A stretch of 64,000 bases of DNA from Rhodobacterales bacterium (GTDB lineage: Bacteria > Pseudomonadota > Alphaproteobacteria > Rhizobiales > Stappiaceae). The notes below the pieces were generated by a model, which saw only the letters and a list, made by a program, of their open reading frames with translations, searched no databases and was not told the DNA's origin. Location of the stretch: positions 1 through 64,000 of the forward strand of contig VIRH01000106.1 in the NCBI GenBank assembly GCA_008107755.1, in the 5' to 3' direction. Shown piece after piece: positions 27,092 to 36,757 of the stretch (position 1 is its first letter; each line of letters opens with the position of its first letter). The position numbers and the translations under genes are program-made.

Positions 27092-27112
27092 ACGGCTCAG
27101 GGAGAGAGCCGT
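27092..27112 (+). promoter_or_regulatory. Small stem-loop before the beta-xylosidase gene
   Basis: ACGGCTC at 27092-27098 pairs with GAGCCGT at 27106-27112, directly before the ribosome site GGGAGGA. There is no T-run. It could modulate translation or mark a processed boundary. Confidence 0.35.
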
Positions 27113-27123
27113 CGGGAGGAAAA

Positions 27124-28734
27124 ATGAGCAACGCACCTCAGAAGATCGTCAATCCTATATTGCCCGGGTTCAACCCGGACCCCTCCATATGTCGGGTCGG
27201 CGACGACTATTACATCGCGACGTCCACATTCGAATGGTACCCGGGCGTGCAGATCCATCATTCCAGGGACCTGAAACACTGGCGCTTGCTCACGCGGCCG
27301 CTGACCCGGTCCGAGCAGCTCGACATGCGCGGCGATCCAGATTCCTGCGGCGTCTGGGCGCCGTGCCTGACATATTCCGACGGTCTTTTCTGGCTGGTCT
27401 ACACCGACGTCAAGCGCAAGGATGGCGCCTTCAAGGACGCGCATAACTACATCGTCACCGCGCCGGCCATCGACGGACCCTGGTCTGATCCGGTCTACGC
27501 CAATTCCTCAGGTTTCGATCCGTCGCTGTTTCATGACGATGATGGCCGCAAGTGGTTCGTCAACATGATCTGGGATTACCGGGTCGGCATTCATCCCTTC
27601 GCCGGGATCGCGCTGCAGGAATTCGATCCTGCGGCCGGACGCCTCACCGGGCCGATCAAGAACATCTTCAGGGGCACGAGCCTTGGGCTGACCGAAGCGC
27701 CGCATCTCTACAAGCGTGACGGCTGGTACTATCTGCTGACGGCGGAAGGCGGCACCGGCTACGACCACGCGGCAACCCTGGCCCGCTCGCGGCGGCTCGG
27801 CGGTCCCTACGAGCTTCATCCCGACGCCCACGTCGTGACCTCCCGCTTCTTTCCCGACAACCCGGTGCAAAGGGCAGGTCACGCCGATTTCGTGGAAACA
27901 CAGACTGGCGAAACCTATCTGGTTCACCTGATGGGCCGACCGCGCGCCGGTCAGAACCGTTGCCAGATGGGACGGGAAACGGGCATCCAGAAATGCGTCT
28001 GGGGCGAGGACGGCTGGCTGAGGCTGGCCTCGGGAGCGCTGGAACCCGAGGCCGAGGTCGACGCGCCCGATCTCCCGCCGCATCCCTTTCCCGAAGAGCC
28101 GGCGCGGCACGATTTTGACGTTAAGGACCTGCCGCTCGACTTCCAATGGCTGCGTTCGCCCTACTCCGAGCGGCTGTTTTCCCTGTCGCAACGGCCGGGA
28201 CACCTGCGCCTCTACGGCCGGGAGTATCTCGGCAGCTTCTTCGAGCAGGCCCTGGTCGCCCGGCGCCAGACCCACTACGACTACCAGGCGGAAACCCTGG
28301 TGGACTTCCAGCCGGACAGCCTGCAGCAGACGGCCGGTCTCATCGCCTATTACGGCAGATACCAGTTCTTCTATCTAGCAATCACCTTCGACGAGATGCG
28401 GGGCAGGGTGCTGACGGTGCTGGCCTGCCCGGGCGACTACCCCTCCGCTGCCCTGATCGCGCCGCTGGAGGCGCCCGTCCGCCTGCCGGAAAGCGGCCCT
28501 GTCGCCATGAAGGTCGTGGTCAAGGACATGGCGCTGCGCTTTCTCTACCGGGTGGACGGCGAGGACTGGCAGCGGATCGGCCCGACCTTCGATGCCACCA
28601 TCCTGTCCGATGAAGCCGGACTTGGACCTCACGGAAATTTCACCGGTGCCTTTGTCGGAATGCACGCGATGGACGGCTCAGGGCGGGCTTTTCCGGCGGA
28701 TTTTGATTATTTCGAATACCAAAATGACCTCTGA
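27124..28734 (+). CDS. Beta-xylosidase, glycoside hydrolase family 43
   Basis: This exo-acting enzyme of 536 aa would release xylose (or arabinose) from xylo-oligosaccharides. The five-bladed propeller begins with NPILPGFNPDPSICRVGDDYYIATSTFEW, where the Asp of NPDPS is the catalytic base. The Asp in SSGFDPSLFHDDDG is the likely pKa modulator and the Glu in LTEAPHLYKRDGWYYLLTAEGG the likely acid. A C-terminal beta-sandwich (DUF1349-like) covers about residues 325-536. There is no signal peptide, so it acts on imported oligosaccharides. It follows the LacI regulator. No transporter or xylose genes are adjacent. Confidence 0.93.
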   Translation: MSNAPQKIVNPILPGFNPDPSICRVGDDYYIATSTFEWYPGVQIHHSRDLKHWRLLTRPLTRSEQLDMRGDPDSCGVWAPCLTYSDGLFWLVYTDVKRKDGAFKDAHNYIVTAPAIDGPWSDPVYANSSGFDPSLFHDDDGRKWFVNMIWDYRVGIHPFAGIALQEFDPAAGRLTGPIKNIFRGTSLGLTEAPHLYKRDGWYYLLTAEGGTGYDHAATLARSRRLGGPYELHPDAHVVTSRFFPDNPVQRAGHADFVETQTGETYLVHLMGRPRAGQNRCQMGRETGIQKCVWGEDGWLRLASGALEPEAEVDAPDLPPHPFPEEPARHDFDVKDLPLDFQWLRSPYSERLFSLSQRPGHLRLYGREYLGSFFEQALVARRQTHYDYQAETLVDFQPDSLQQTAGLIAYYGRYQFFYLAITFDEMRGRVLTVLACPGDYPSAALIAPLEAPVRLPESGPVAMKVVVKDMALRFLYRVDGEDWQRIGPTFDATILSDEAGLGPHGNFTGAFVGMHAMDGSGRAFPADFDYFEYQNDL

Positions 28735-28784
28735 CATCGTCACTTTCGACAAGGCCGGAAGGGGGCGAGATTAAAAGTAGTCCG

Positions 28785-28799
28785 AAATATTCAATATTT
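28785..28799. promoter_or_regulatory. Palindrome before the RirA-like gene
   Basis: AAATATT-C-AATATTT is a perfect 15-base inverted repeat, 40 bases before the regulator start. It may be an autoregulatory site of the Rrf2 protein. It does not match the TGA-N9-TCA iron-responsive operator, so assignment is open. Confidence 0.4.
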
Positions 28800-28838
28800 A
28801 GCGTTGACGTTTGGGTACTCGCACCGCATATCTAGACC

Positions 28839-29306
28839 ATGCGTCTGACACAACAAACCAACTATGCGGTGCGTGCTCTCATGTACTGCGCGGTCAATCC
28901 GGACAAGCCGAGCAAGGTTGCGGATATTGCGGCCAGTTTCGACATGTCCGAGACACACCTCTTCAAGATCATGAAAGTTCTGGTCGATGGAAATCTGATC
29001 AGAACGATCCGCGGTCGCAACGGCGGCGTCATGCTTGCCCGTCCGGCTGAGGACATCACGGTCGGCGAAGTGGTTCGGGCCGCCGAAGAAAGTTTCCTGC
29101 TGGCGGAATGTTTCGATTCCGGCCGCAAGGATTGCCCGCTGATCGTATCATGTGGTTTCAACGGCCTGCTTCACGAGGCTCTTGAAGCCTTCATGGAAGT
29201 GCTCGACGGCAAGTCCATCGCGGATCTTTCCGAAGACCGCTTCGGCATGCGCGATCTTCTGAAGATCGACGCCGGCGCCCAGGCGCCTGTGGCTGCCAAC
29301 GCCTGA
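28839..29306 (+). CDS. rirA: Rrf2-family iron-responsive regulator, RirA-like
   Basis: This Fe-S transcription factor of 155 aa has an N-terminal winged helix (MRLTQQTNYAVRALMYCA, then DMSETHLFKIMKVL and the wing RGRNGGVMLARP). Three cysteines stand at residues 91, 99 and 105 in the AECF and CPLIVSC segments, the positions used by rhizobial RirA for its [4Fe-4S] cluster. RirA represses iron uptake genes when iron is sufficient. The hemP gene lies 560 bp downstream, behind a TGA-N9-TCA box, consistent with an iron role. NsrR is the main alternative, but the cysteine spacing and the sequence after Cys105 fit RirA better. Confidence 0.82.
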   Translation: MRLTQQTNYAVRALMYCAVNPDKPSKVADIAASFDMSETHLFKIMKVLVDGNLIRTIRGRNGGVMLARPAEDITVGEVVRAAEESFLLAECFDSGRKDCPLIVSCGFNGLLHEALEAFMEVLDGKSIADLSEDRFGMRDLLKIDAGAQAPVAANA

Positions 29307-29333
29307 AGATACGTCGTTCTTGACGACAAGATG

Positions 29334-29368
29334 AAAGCGCCACCGGTTCGGTTGGCGCTTTTTTTGTT
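29334..29368 (+). terminator. Rho-independent terminator of the RirA-like gene
   Basis: AAGCGCCA at 29335-29342 pairs with TGGCGCTT at 29353-29360, with extra pairing in the loop (CCGG...), followed by a run of seven or more T residues. Confidence 0.88.
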
Positions 29369-29865
29369 TCAGGCTGCGTCGGATCCTCATCCCTTTGGCT
29401 CCCACAGCGGAGACTTCTTCCGGTGATACATTTAAAGCCGCAAACTGTCCGGGCACGCACGGGCAGACTGCAGCGTGGCGACACGCTGCTCCATTCCGCA
29501 CGGAGCCGGATCGGCGCTTCGTTCTAGTCAGTAGATGGGGAATGGAATTGCCGTTTTCCGGCAGCGGAGGCCTGTGCGACACAGCTCCGGATAAACGCCT
29601 GGCTGGCTTGCCGCTGAGGGAGAGGAGAGGGCGGTTGGCTTGCCTGGCATTTTGTCTCCCCGACGGATCGGGGGCCCGGGCTTTGAAATCAGAGGACGCG
29701 ATTTCCAATTCCATTGCGATCAGGCATTGCCTTGATAATGAAACTTGAGTATGAGTGTCAAGTATAAAGTGGAGTATGAAACTCACCTTTTAATCATTCT
29801 TATCTGGCCGCCCCGAAACACAAGGTTCGGAACGGCGATAAAAGGTAAAAGGACCGATTGCGCGC
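29369..29865. other. Non-coding stretch before hemP
   Basis: No gene is supported on either strand. The right part (29720-29850) is AT-rich and holds the iron-box-like site and presumably the hemP promoter. Confidence 0.4.
29746..29760. promoter_or_regulatory. IRO-like box (TGA-N9-TCA) before hemP
   Basis: TGAGTATGAGTGTCA fits the TGA-N9-TCA pattern described for RirA-controlled genes in rhizobia. It is 106 bases before the hemP start. The inner bases are not strongly palindromic, so this is a candidate only. Confidence 0.45.
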
Positions 29866-30081
29866 ATGACACCGACAGCCAACCGCCAGAAGCGTCGCCT
29901 CACTCTTTCCCCTGCCGTTCGGGCTCAATCGGCCTTCGTTGCCGCGCGGGCAGACGATATGCGCTCCGAGTTCGATTCCCAGGAATTGTTCAGTGGTCAG
30001 CGTCAGATCAACATCGTCCACAACGACGAGACCTATCGTCTGTCGATCACCAAGCAGGGCAAGCTGATCCTGACCAAGTGA
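29866..30081 (+). CDS. hemP: Hemin uptake protein HemP
   Basis: This is a small protein of 71 aa. The last 30 or so residues (ELFSGQRQINIVHNDETYRL, then TKQGKLILTK) are the conserved HemP domain; the N-terminal half is variable. HemP proteins are linked to haem uptake gene expression and are iron-repressed, but their mechanism is not settled. It sits alone here, without hmuRSTUV genes, downstream of the RirA-like regulator and the IRO-like box. A 7-bp stem with a 4-base loop (30081-30098) begins at its stop codon. Confidence 0.9.
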   Translation: MTPTANRQKRRLTLSPAVRAQSAFVAARADDMRSEFDSQELFSGQRQINIVHNDETYRLSITKQGKLILTK

Positions 30082-30098
30082 GGCCTGCCGTCAGGCCT
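30081..30098 (+). promoter_or_regulatory. Stem-loop at the hemP 3' end
   Basis: AGGCCTG pairs perfectly with CAGGCCT across a CCGT loop. There is no T-run, so it is at best a weak or 3'-stabilising structure. Confidence 0.4.
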
Positions 30099-30136
30099 CT
30101 CGAGCGGGCTTGATCCTCGACAGCGTCGGCGATGTT

Positions 30137-31420
30137 TCAGGCCGCGAAGATCGCGACCGGCTTGCCGACACCGCGCAGGGCGTGGTCGCCCATTGACTTC
30201 ATGCCCTTCACCACATCGCTCGACAGGACGTCGCGCACCGGCGCGGTCAGTAGTAGCGTCTTGCCGAGGGGTTTGCACAGGGATTCAACCCGGCTGGTTT
30301 CGTTGACGGCCCGACCGATGACGGTGAAATCAAGCCGTTCCTCGCCGCCGACATTTCCGAAGAAGACCTCTCCCCGATGCAGGCCGATGCCGATCCTGAG
30401 CGGCTGCCAGAGCGCGGGGTCGGGAAGGCCCTCCGGCGTGTTTTCGTTGAGGTCGTCAATGGCTGCAAGTGCGGCCCTGGACGCTTCGACGGCTGCCGTC
30501 GCGGCGGCGCCTTCTCCCAGAACCTTCTGGTCAAAGACCGCCAGAATTCCGTCTCCCATGAATTTCAGGATATCGCCGCCGTGGTTGAGAACGGCCGTGG
30601 AGACGCGATCGAAATAGGCGTTCAGGATGGCAGTCACCTCCGGCCCGCTCAGGCGGTCCGCCAGATCCGTGAAGCCGCGCATGTCGGCAACCAGAACCAC
30701 GGCCTTGATCGCCTCGCCGTCGCCGCGCTTGATTTCTCCGTCCAGCACCCGGCGCCCGGCGATTGGCCCGAGATAGGTGTCGGCGACGTTGCGGGCGATC
30801 CTTGTCACGATGTGCCGCTCGACGTGAAGCGCAAGAAGATCGATCACCGAGCGGATCTTTTCCTTGTCGACCTCAGCAAACCCGCCGGGTCGCATCGTCG
30901 CCAGGGTCATGGCGTTGTGGTTCGAACCCGAACCGCTGAGTGGCCACGCGAGATACCGCGTGAAGCCCTGGTCGGCGAGTTCGCGCATCAAGGGGGCAGA
31001 ATTCGCGCCTTCTTCCGTCTCCAGATCCACCTTGATCGTCCGCCCTTCCTGCATGACCGAATAAAGCGGGTTGCGGGTGAAGGCCGCATGGGCGATCACG
31101 CCGGCATCGGCCGCGATCTCGTCACAGATCATGTCCTGGCTGCTCCAGAACCAGGAAAAGCCGATCATGCGCGGGTGCAGCGTCCCGAAGTGCAGCGTCG
31201 CGCGGTCGATGCCCAGCCCTGCCGCCTTGCAGCGCCAGTTGAATTCCTCGAACATCAGCATGACGTTGTCGATGCGGGTCGCCTCATGCAGCAGCCAGTT
31301 GTGCAAGTCTTCAACGCTCTGCTCGGCCGGCGCGCAGGCGGGTCCGCGCATCGACCTGTTCTGCAGGTAGACATGCGGTGCGTAAGTGCGCGGCGACGGA
31401 TCAAGCGCGGGTTTGGTCAT
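30137..31420 (-). CDS. Soluble class III adenylate/guanylate cyclase
   Basis: This is a nucleotidyl cyclase of 427 aa. The C-terminal catalytic domain starts near residue 238 with VVLVADMRGFTDLADRL. Metal-binding aspartates are Asp246 and Asp290 (LKFMGDGILAVF), and RIGIGLHRGEVFFGNVG follows. The N-terminal half (about residues 35-200) is a soluble sensor-like region without membrane segments; a closely similar layout (long N-terminal part plus cyclase) is common in rhizobia. It should make cAMP from ATP. It faces hemP tail to tail. Confidence 0.9.
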   Translation of the reverse strand: MTKPALDPSPRTYAPHVYLQNRSMRGPACAPAEQSVEDLHNWLLHEATRIDNVMLMFEEFNWRCKAAGLGIDRATLHFGTLHPRMIGFSWFWSSQDMICDEIAADAGVIAHAAFTRNPLYSVMQEGRTIKVDLETEEGANSAPLMRELADQGFTRYLAWPLSGSGSNHNAMTLATMRPGGFAEVDKEKIRSVIDLLALHVERHIVTRIARNVADTYLGPIAGRRVLDGEIKRGDGEAIKAVVLVADMRGFTDLADRLSGPEVTAILNAYFDRVSTAVLNHGGDILKFMGDGILAVFDQKVLGEGAAATAAVEASRAALAAIDDLNENTPEGLPDPALWQPLRIGIGLHRGEVFFGNVGGEERLDFTVIGRAVNETSRVESLCKPLGKTLLLTAPVRDVLSSDVVKGMKSMGDHALRGVGKPVAIFAA

Positions 31421-31680
31421 CGGGGCTCCGGAAGTTTGACTTGGCTATATCTCGGCCTGCGAGGCGAAAAGTTCAATCGGAAAAGAAACGCAGTCGGGAC
31501 AAAGCGAACTGGATTCCACTCCCGCCTCAGGGCCGGGCGGTCCCGTGCAATCGATGTCGATCACAGACCCATGTCGGCAGGGACGAGGCTCGCCATGATA
31601 GATGGCTCATCGTCAGGAAAGCGTACCCAGTCTCGAAAGAGAGGCTGCTTCCACCCGCGGCCAGCAGTCGCGAAGGCGGC

Positions 31681-33144
31681 TCAGAAAGCCGCCTCGACCC
31701 CGCCCATCTCCACGTAGACGCTCTTGATCTGGCTGTAATACTCGATCGCAGCATGGCCGTTTTCGCGTCCCATGCCGGATTTCTTGTAGCCGCCAAAGGG
31801 CATCTCGATCGGCGTGAGGTTGTAGGTGTTGATCCAGCAGGTACCTGCCTGCAACTGATTGATCACCCGGTGCGCTCGCTGGATGTCCTTCGTGAAGACG
31901 CCGGCCGCCAGACCGAACTCGGTGTCGTTCGCGCGGGCAATGACATCGTCTTCGTCGTCGAAATCCAGCACGCTGAGCACGGGGCCGAAAATTTCCTCAC
32001 GGGCGATACGCATGTCGTCCTTCACGTCGGCGAAAACGGTCGGCTGTACGAAATACCCGTCCGGTAAGCTGCCCACGGTCGCCGTGCCGCCACCGCACAC
32101 GAGACGGGCCCCTTCGTCCTGGCCTACCTGCATGTAGTTCAGCACCTTGTCGAACTGCTGTTTCGAGACCAGCGGCCCGATGTTCGTTGCTTCATCAAGC
32201 GGATCGCCGAGGACCGCCTTTGCGGTGCGCTCGGACAGACGTTCCAGAAACGCCTCCTTGATTGCCGAATGCACGAAGACCCTGGTGCCGTTGGAGCAGA
32301 TCTGGCCGGTGGAGTAGAAATTGGCATTGATCGCCGCCGAGACCGCGTTGTCGACGTCGGCGTCATCGAACACGATCAGCGGCGACTTGCCACCGAGTTC
32401 CAGCGTCGTCTTCTTCAGATGCTCTCCGGCTAGCGCGGCCACCTTGGCACCGGTCGGAACCGAGCCGGTCAGCGACACTTTCGCGATCTCCGGATGGGCG
32501 ACGAATGTCGCGCCGACATCGCCGAAGCCCTGCACGACGTTGAAGACGCCTTCCGGCAGCCCCGCCTCGATCAGCGTCTCGGCAAGTTTCAGGGCGCTGA
32601 GCGGGGTGATTTCGGACGGTTTGAAGATCATGGCATTGCCGCAGGCCAGCGCGGGCGCGGCCTTCCAGCAGGCAATCTGGATCGGATAGTTCCAGGCGCC
32701 GATGCCGAAGCAGATGCCGAGCGGTTCGCGCTTGGTATAGGCGAAGGAACCGCCGAGATCGATATGCTCGCCGGTCAGCGTCGGGGCGAGATTGCCGAAG
32801 TATTCCAGGCAATCGGCCCCCGAAGCGGCGTCGGCGATCAGCGTTTCCTGAAGCGGCTTTCCGGTATCGAGCGTCTCCAGAATGGACAGCTCCCGGTTCT
32901 TTTCCCGCAGCAGTTCCGCGGCACGGCGCAGCACGCGGCCACGGTCCGCAGGGGAGGTCGCGGCCCAGATCCTCTGACCGTCCCGGGCAGAGCGGATGGC
33001 GGCGTCGACAACGCTGTTGTCGGCCGCCATGATACGGGCGATCACTTCCCCGGTCGCCGGATAGATGGAGTCGAACGGGGTGCCGATCTGGCTCTCCAGA
33101 TATGAGCCGCCGACGAAATGCGAAGCTTGCGGTTGGGCGCGCAT
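31681..33144 (-). CDS. betB: Betaine aldehyde dehydrogenase
   Basis: This NAD(P)-dependent dehydrogenase of 487 aa oxidises betaine aldehyde to the osmoprotectant glycine betaine. The catalytic Glu is in [16 protein letters not shown] and the catalytic Cys in [14 protein letters not shown]. It includes [23 protein letters not shown] sequence ([20 protein letters not shown]), a BetB hallmark. It lies downstream of betA in the order betI-betA-betB, transcribed from the minus strand, with 51 bp between the two genes. Confidence 0.95.
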   Translation of the reverse strand: MRAQPQASHFVGGSYLESQIGTPFDSIYPATGEVIARIMAADNSVVDAAIRSARDGQRIWAATSPADRGRVLRRAAELLREKNRELSILETLDTGKPLQETLIADAASGADCLEYFGNLAPTLTGEHIDLGGSFAYTKREPLGICFGIGAWNYPIQIACWKAAPALACGNAMIFKPSEITPLSALKLAETLIEAGLPEGVFNVVQGFGDVGATFVAHPEIAKVSLTGSVPTGAKVAALAGEHLKKTTLELGGKSPLIVFDDADVDNAVSAAINANFYSTGQICSNGTRVFVHSAIKEAFLERLSERTAKAVLGDPLDEATNIGPLVSKQQFDKVLNYMQVGQDEGARLVCGGGTATVGSLPDGYFVQPTVFADVKDDMRIAREEIFGPVLSVLDFDDEDDVIARANDTEFGLAAGVFTKDIQRAHRVINQLQAGTCWINTYNLTPIEMPFGGYKKSGMGRENGHAAIEYYSQIKSVYVEMGGVEAAF

Positions 33145-33195
33145 GAAAGGGCTCCTCTTGGTTCTTGTCTTGTCAGGACCGTGTTGAAAACGGCC

Positions 33196-34854
33196 TCAGC
33201 GCTGACTGGTTTCCCAGTCCGGATTGATCCACGGTTCCTGATTGGAGGCCGGCAGCGGATCCTTGCCCAGGATGTGGTCGGACGCTTTTTCGCCGACCAT
33301 GATCGAGGGCCCATTCAGGTTGCCGTTGGTGATCTGCGGGAAGATGGAACTGTCGACGACGCGCAGGCCCTCGACGCCGATCACCCTGCAGTCCGGGTCG
33401 ACCACGGACATTGGATCGTCCTTGGCTCCCATCCGGCAGGTGCCGCAGGGATGATAGGCGCTTTCCACATGTTCGCGAATGAAACCGTCCAGCTCTTCGT
33501 CGCTCTGCACCTGGTCGCCCGGCTGGATTTCCTTGCCACGATAAGGAGCGAAGGCCTCCTGCGCAAAGATCTCTCGGGTGAGGCGGATACAGGTGCGGAA
33601 ATCTTCCCAGTCGTCCGGATGGGACATGTAGTTGAACAGGATTGACGGCTTCTCGCGCGGATCACTGGACGTCAGCTTGACATGCCCGCGGGATTTTGAA
33701 CGCATCGGTCCGACGTGGGCCTGGAAGCCGTGACCTTCGGCAGCTGCCTGGCCATCGTAGCGAACGGCGAAAGGCAGGAAGTGATACTGAATATCCGGAT
33801 ATTTTACGCCTGCCTTCGAGCGGATGAAGGCGCAGCTTTCGAACTGGTTGGACGCGCCGAGCCCCTTGCGGAAGAACAGCCATTGCGCACCGATCAGCGC
33901 CTTGGAAAAGAGGTTCCAGTGCTTGTAGAGCGTGATCGGCTGGGTGCAGGCCTGCTGCAGGTAAAGCTCCAGATGGTCCTGCAGGTTGGCCCCGACGCCG
34001 GGCCGGTCGGCCACGACATCGATGCCGAGGTCCGCCAGTTGCGCTGCCGGTCCGATGCCGGACAGCATCAGGATCTTCGGCGAATTGATCGAGGAGGCGG
34101 CGAGGATCACCTCGCGGGCAGCCTTCGCCTCGCGAACTGACCCGCCGGTCTCGAATTCCACGCCGGTGGCGCGCCCGTTCTCGATCAGGACCTTGCGCAC
34201 GAGCGCGCCCTTGACGAGGGTCAGATTGGCGCGCTTGAGCGCGGGCTTCAGATAGGCATTGGCGGCCGACCAGCGCCGGCCCTTGTGGACCGTCATCTCC
34301 ATGTCGGCGAAGCCTTCCTGCCGCTCGCCGTTATAGTCCCGAGAGACGCCGTACCCGGCCTGTTCGCCGGCGTCCTTGAAGGCTTCAAAGAGCGGGTTCC
34401 ACTTGCTGCCGCGCTGAACGTGCAAGGGGCCGTCGGTGCCGCGCCAGCCGCTCTGGCCGCCATGGCTGTGTTCAAGACGCTTGTAGTAGGGCAGCACGTG
34501 GCGATAGCCCCAGCCGCTTGCGCCCATCTCTTCCCACGTGTCGAAATCACAGGCGTGACCACGCACATAAACCATGCCGTTGATGGACGACGAGCCGCCG
34601 ATCACCTTGCCGCGCGGGGTGGCGAGGCGCCGACCGCCGAGATGCGGCTCCGGCTCGCTCTCGAAACCCCAGTCGTAAAGCGGCATGTTCATCGGATAGG
34701 AGAGGGCGGCCGGCATCTGGATGAGCGGGCCGACGTCGGAGCCTCCGAACTCAAGAACCAGAACACGGTTCTTCGGATCCTCCGAAAGCCTGGAGGCCAT
34801 GGCGCACCCGGCGGAGCCCGCCCCAACAATGATGAAGTCGAATTGATCGGTCAT
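33196..34854 (-). CDS. betA: Choline dehydrogenase
   Basis: This GMC-family FAD enzyme of 552 aa oxidises choline to betaine aldehyde at the membrane. The FAD site [10 protein letters not shown] starts at residue 11. [20 protein letters not shown] is the GMC signature 1, and [20 protein letters not shown] is signature 2. The C-terminus has the catalytic His in [13 protein letters not shown] and an Asn in [19 protein letters not shown]. It lies 28 bp downstream of betI. Confidence 0.95.
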   Translation of the reverse strand: MTDQFDFIIVGAGSAGCAMASRLSEDPKNRVLVLEFGGSDVGPLIQMPAALSYPMNMPLYDWGFESEPEPHLGGRRLATPRGKVIGGSSSINGMVYVRGHACDFDTWEEMGASGWGYRHVLPYYKRLEHSHGGQSGWRGTDGPLHVQRGSKWNPLFEAFKDAGEQAGYGVSRDYNGERQEGFADMEMTVHKGRRWSAANAYLKPALKRANLTLVKGALVRKVLIENGRATGVEFETGGSVREAKAAREVILAASSINSPKILMLSGIGPAAQLADLGIDVVADRPGVGANLQDHLELYLQQACTQPITLYKHWNLFSKALIGAQWLFFRKGLGASNQFESCAFIRSKAGVKYPDIQYHFLPFAVRYDGQAAAEGHGFQAHVGPMRSKSRGHVKLTSSDPREKPSILFNYMSHPDDWEDFRTCIRLTREIFAQEAFAPYRGKEIQPGDQVQSDEELDGFIREHVESAYHPCGTCRMGAKDDPMSVVDPDCRVIGVEGLRVVDSSIFPQITNGNLNGPSIMVGEKASDHILGKDPLPASNQEPWINPDWETSQR

Positions 34855-34882
34855 GTCTGCAAAAGGCCCGCCCTGCGACGGC

Positions 34883-35485
34883 TCAACTCTTCGCGCCGTG
34901 CGTCGGCTGCGCGGCTATCTGGGTTTCGACATAGGTCTCGACCATGGAGACGGCGGCCTGCCTGTCCGTCGGAGCATCGCTCAAGGCCTGGCGGATCCAG
35001 ACCCCGTCGATCATCGAGGCAGTTCCTTCGGCAACCAGCAAGGCTCTTTCGCGCGGCATGAAAGCCTTCAGGTTATACGTCAGGTTGGAGGTCAGGCGCG
35101 CAGCGTAGATGCGCAAGAGCCGCCTGTTGCTCTGCGTCGTCCGCGATTGAACATAAAAGGCAAGCCAGGCCGCGATCACGGCGGGCTGAAACTGGTCGCC
35201 TGCGAAATTGCCCTCGATGATCGCGGAGATGCGCTGGCGCGGTGTTTCCGCCTTCGCCAGCCTGTCGCGGATCTCGCGGGCCAGTTCGTTCAGAAGGTGG
35301 CGCATGGTTGCAGCCAGGAGCTGATCCTTGGAGCCGAAATAATGATGCACCAGCCCGCCGGAAACCCCGGCGCGCTTGGCGATCTGCGCCATGGTTATGT
35401 CGCTGTATCCGCTCTCGTGTATCGCATCCACCGTCGCAGAAATGAGACTGCGCCGCCGCTCTGCTTCCATTCCGACTTTCGGCAC
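34883..35485 (-). CDS. betI: Choline-responsive TetR repressor BetI
   Basis: This TetR-family repressor of 200 aa controls choline-to-betaine genes and releases DNA on choline. The GTG start at 35485 is chosen because the encoded [20 protein letters not shown] matches the BetI N-terminus (MPKVGMEP...) and an AGGAGG site lies 5 bp upstream. The ATG at 35542 would add a non-conserved stretch. The helix-turn-helix is [21 protein letters not shown]. It is first in the betIAB operon and diverges from choXWV. Confidence 0.93.
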   Translation of the reverse strand: MPKVGMEAERRRSLISATVDAIHESGYSDITMAQIAKRAGVSGGLVHHYFGSKDQLLAATMRHLLNELAREIRDRLAKAETPRQRISAIIEGNFAGDQFQPAVIAAWLAFYVQSRTTQSNRRLLRIYAARLTSNLTYNLKAFMPRERALLVAEGTASMIDGVWIRQALSDAPTDRQAAVSMVETYVETQIAAQPTHGAKS

Positions 35486-35544
35486 ACCGGCCTCCTGAAT
35501 TCCGGGATAGTGAATTTGCACCCTACCATTGGTGAGTGCCATAT

Positions 35545-35572
35545 TTTTAATTGATCAGTCAATCAATGAAAA
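35545..35572. promoter_or_regulatory. BetI-like operator between betI and choX
   Basis: ATTGAT-N6-ATCAAT (35550-35567) is a perfect inverted repeat, and the flanks extend it to 10 of 11 matched pairs per arm. It sits 60 bp before betI and 161 bp before choX. Enteric BetI sites are AT-rich TTGA/TCAA palindromes of similar kind. One site could control both operons. Confidence 0.65.
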
Positions 35573-35732
35573 CTTGCAAAATTGTGACGGAGATGTTTGG
35601 ATTTGCCACCAAATGGCTGTCGGCAGGGGAACAAGAAGCTAAAAAAGTTCGAGCAGAAGCGCTATGAAACACGAGCGCCGATTTGCTTGCGGCGGCATCA
35701 AGAGAACTGAAAATCCACTGGAGGTATCCCGA

Positions 35733-36677
35733 ATGAACTCAACAGCAAGACTTGCAGGTGGCCTGGCACTGGGCCTGATGCTCGGCGGGACCGCGCACGC
35801 CGCCGAACCGGAAAGCTGCAAGACGGTTCGCTTCTCCGACGTCGGCTGGACCGATATCACGGCGACGACCGCGGCGACCTCTGTCGTTCTGGAAGCGCTC
35901 GGGTACGAGCCGGACGTGAAGATCCTTTCCGTTCCGATCACCTATGTGTCGCTGAAGAACAAGGACATCGACGTCTTCCTCGGCAACTGGATGCCCACCA
36001 TGGAAGCCGACATCAAGAAATACCGCGATGACGGGTCCGTGGAAACGGTACGGGCCAACCTGGAAGGTGCGAAATACACGCTGGCCGTGCCGCAATACAC
36101 ATACGACAAGGGCCTGAAAAGCTTCGCCGACATCGCCAAGTTCAAGGATGAACTCGACGAGAAGATCTACGGCATCGAAGCCGGAAACGACGGTAATCGC
36201 CTGATCATCGACATGATCGACCAGAACCTCTTCGATCTGGAAGGTTTCGAAGTGGTGGAATCCTCCGAGCAGGGCATGCTCTCCCAGGTCGAACGCGCAA
36301 CGCGCCGCGACAAGGATATCGTCTTCCTCGGCTGGGCGCCGCATCCGATGAATTCCAAGTTTGAGATGGCCTATCTTGAAGGCGGCGACGACATCTTCGG
36401 TCCGGACTACGGCGGCGCTACGGTCTATACCAACGTGCGGGCCGGCTACACTGAAGAGTGCCCGAATGTCGGAAAATTCCTGAACAACCTTGTCTTCTCG
36501 CTGCCGATGGAAAACGAGATCATGGGCGCGATCCTGAACGATGGTGAAAACCCCGACAAGGCCGCTGCCGCCTGGCTCAAAGACCATCCGGCAACGTTCG
36601 AAACCTGGCTGGAAGGCGTGAAGACCTTCGACGGCAAGGACAGCTTTCCGGCTGTGAAGGAAGCGCTTGGCCTCTGA
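35733..36677 (+). CDS. choX: Choline ABC transporter substrate-binding protein
   Basis: This is a periplasmic choline-binding protein of the OpuAC/ProX family, 314 aa. Signal peptide residues 1-23 end in GTAHA. Mature sequence VRFSDVGWTDITATTAATSVVLEALGYEP and FLGNWMPTMEADIKKY matches ChoX, including a tryptophan of the aromatic cage for the quaternary amine. The ATG at 35733 has a GGAGG site; the upstream ATG at 35664 would precede the signal peptide and is rejected. It leads the choXWV operon. Confidence 0.94.
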   Translation: MNSTARLAGGLALGLMLGGTAHAAEPESCKTVRFSDVGWTDITATTAATSVVLEALGYEPDVKILSVPITYVSLKNKDIDVFLGNWMPTMEADIKKYRDDGSVETVRANLEGAKYTLAVPQYTYDKGLKSFADIAKFKDELDEKIYGIEAGNDGNRLIIDMIDQNLFDLEGFEVVESSEQGMLSQVERATRRDKDIVFLGWAPHPMNSKFEMAYLEGGDDIFGPDYGGATVYTNVRAGYTEECPNVGKFLNNLVFSLPMENEIMGAILNDGENPDKAAAAWLKDHPATFETWLEGVKTFDGKDSFPAVKEALGL

Positions 36678-36692
36678 TCTGGCCTGATTTCA

Positions 36693-36719
36693 GCGCCGGA
36701 CGGTCCCACCGCCCGGCGC
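36693..36719 (+). promoter_or_regulatory. Intercistronic stem-loop after choX
   Basis: GCGCCGG pairs with CCGGCGC across a 13-base loop, followed by only a short T stretch (GTTTCTC). As after the binding-protein gene at 3433, it probably stabilises the choX message or partly terminates. Confidence 0.5.
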
Positions 36720-36757
36720 GTTTCTCATGAAGAACAACAAGAAAACGGGGTTGCGGA

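Noticed and set aside
30377..31717. A 446-codon plus-strand open frame
   Set aside because: It is antisense to the nucleotidyl cyclase gene, whose catalytic motifs are clear.
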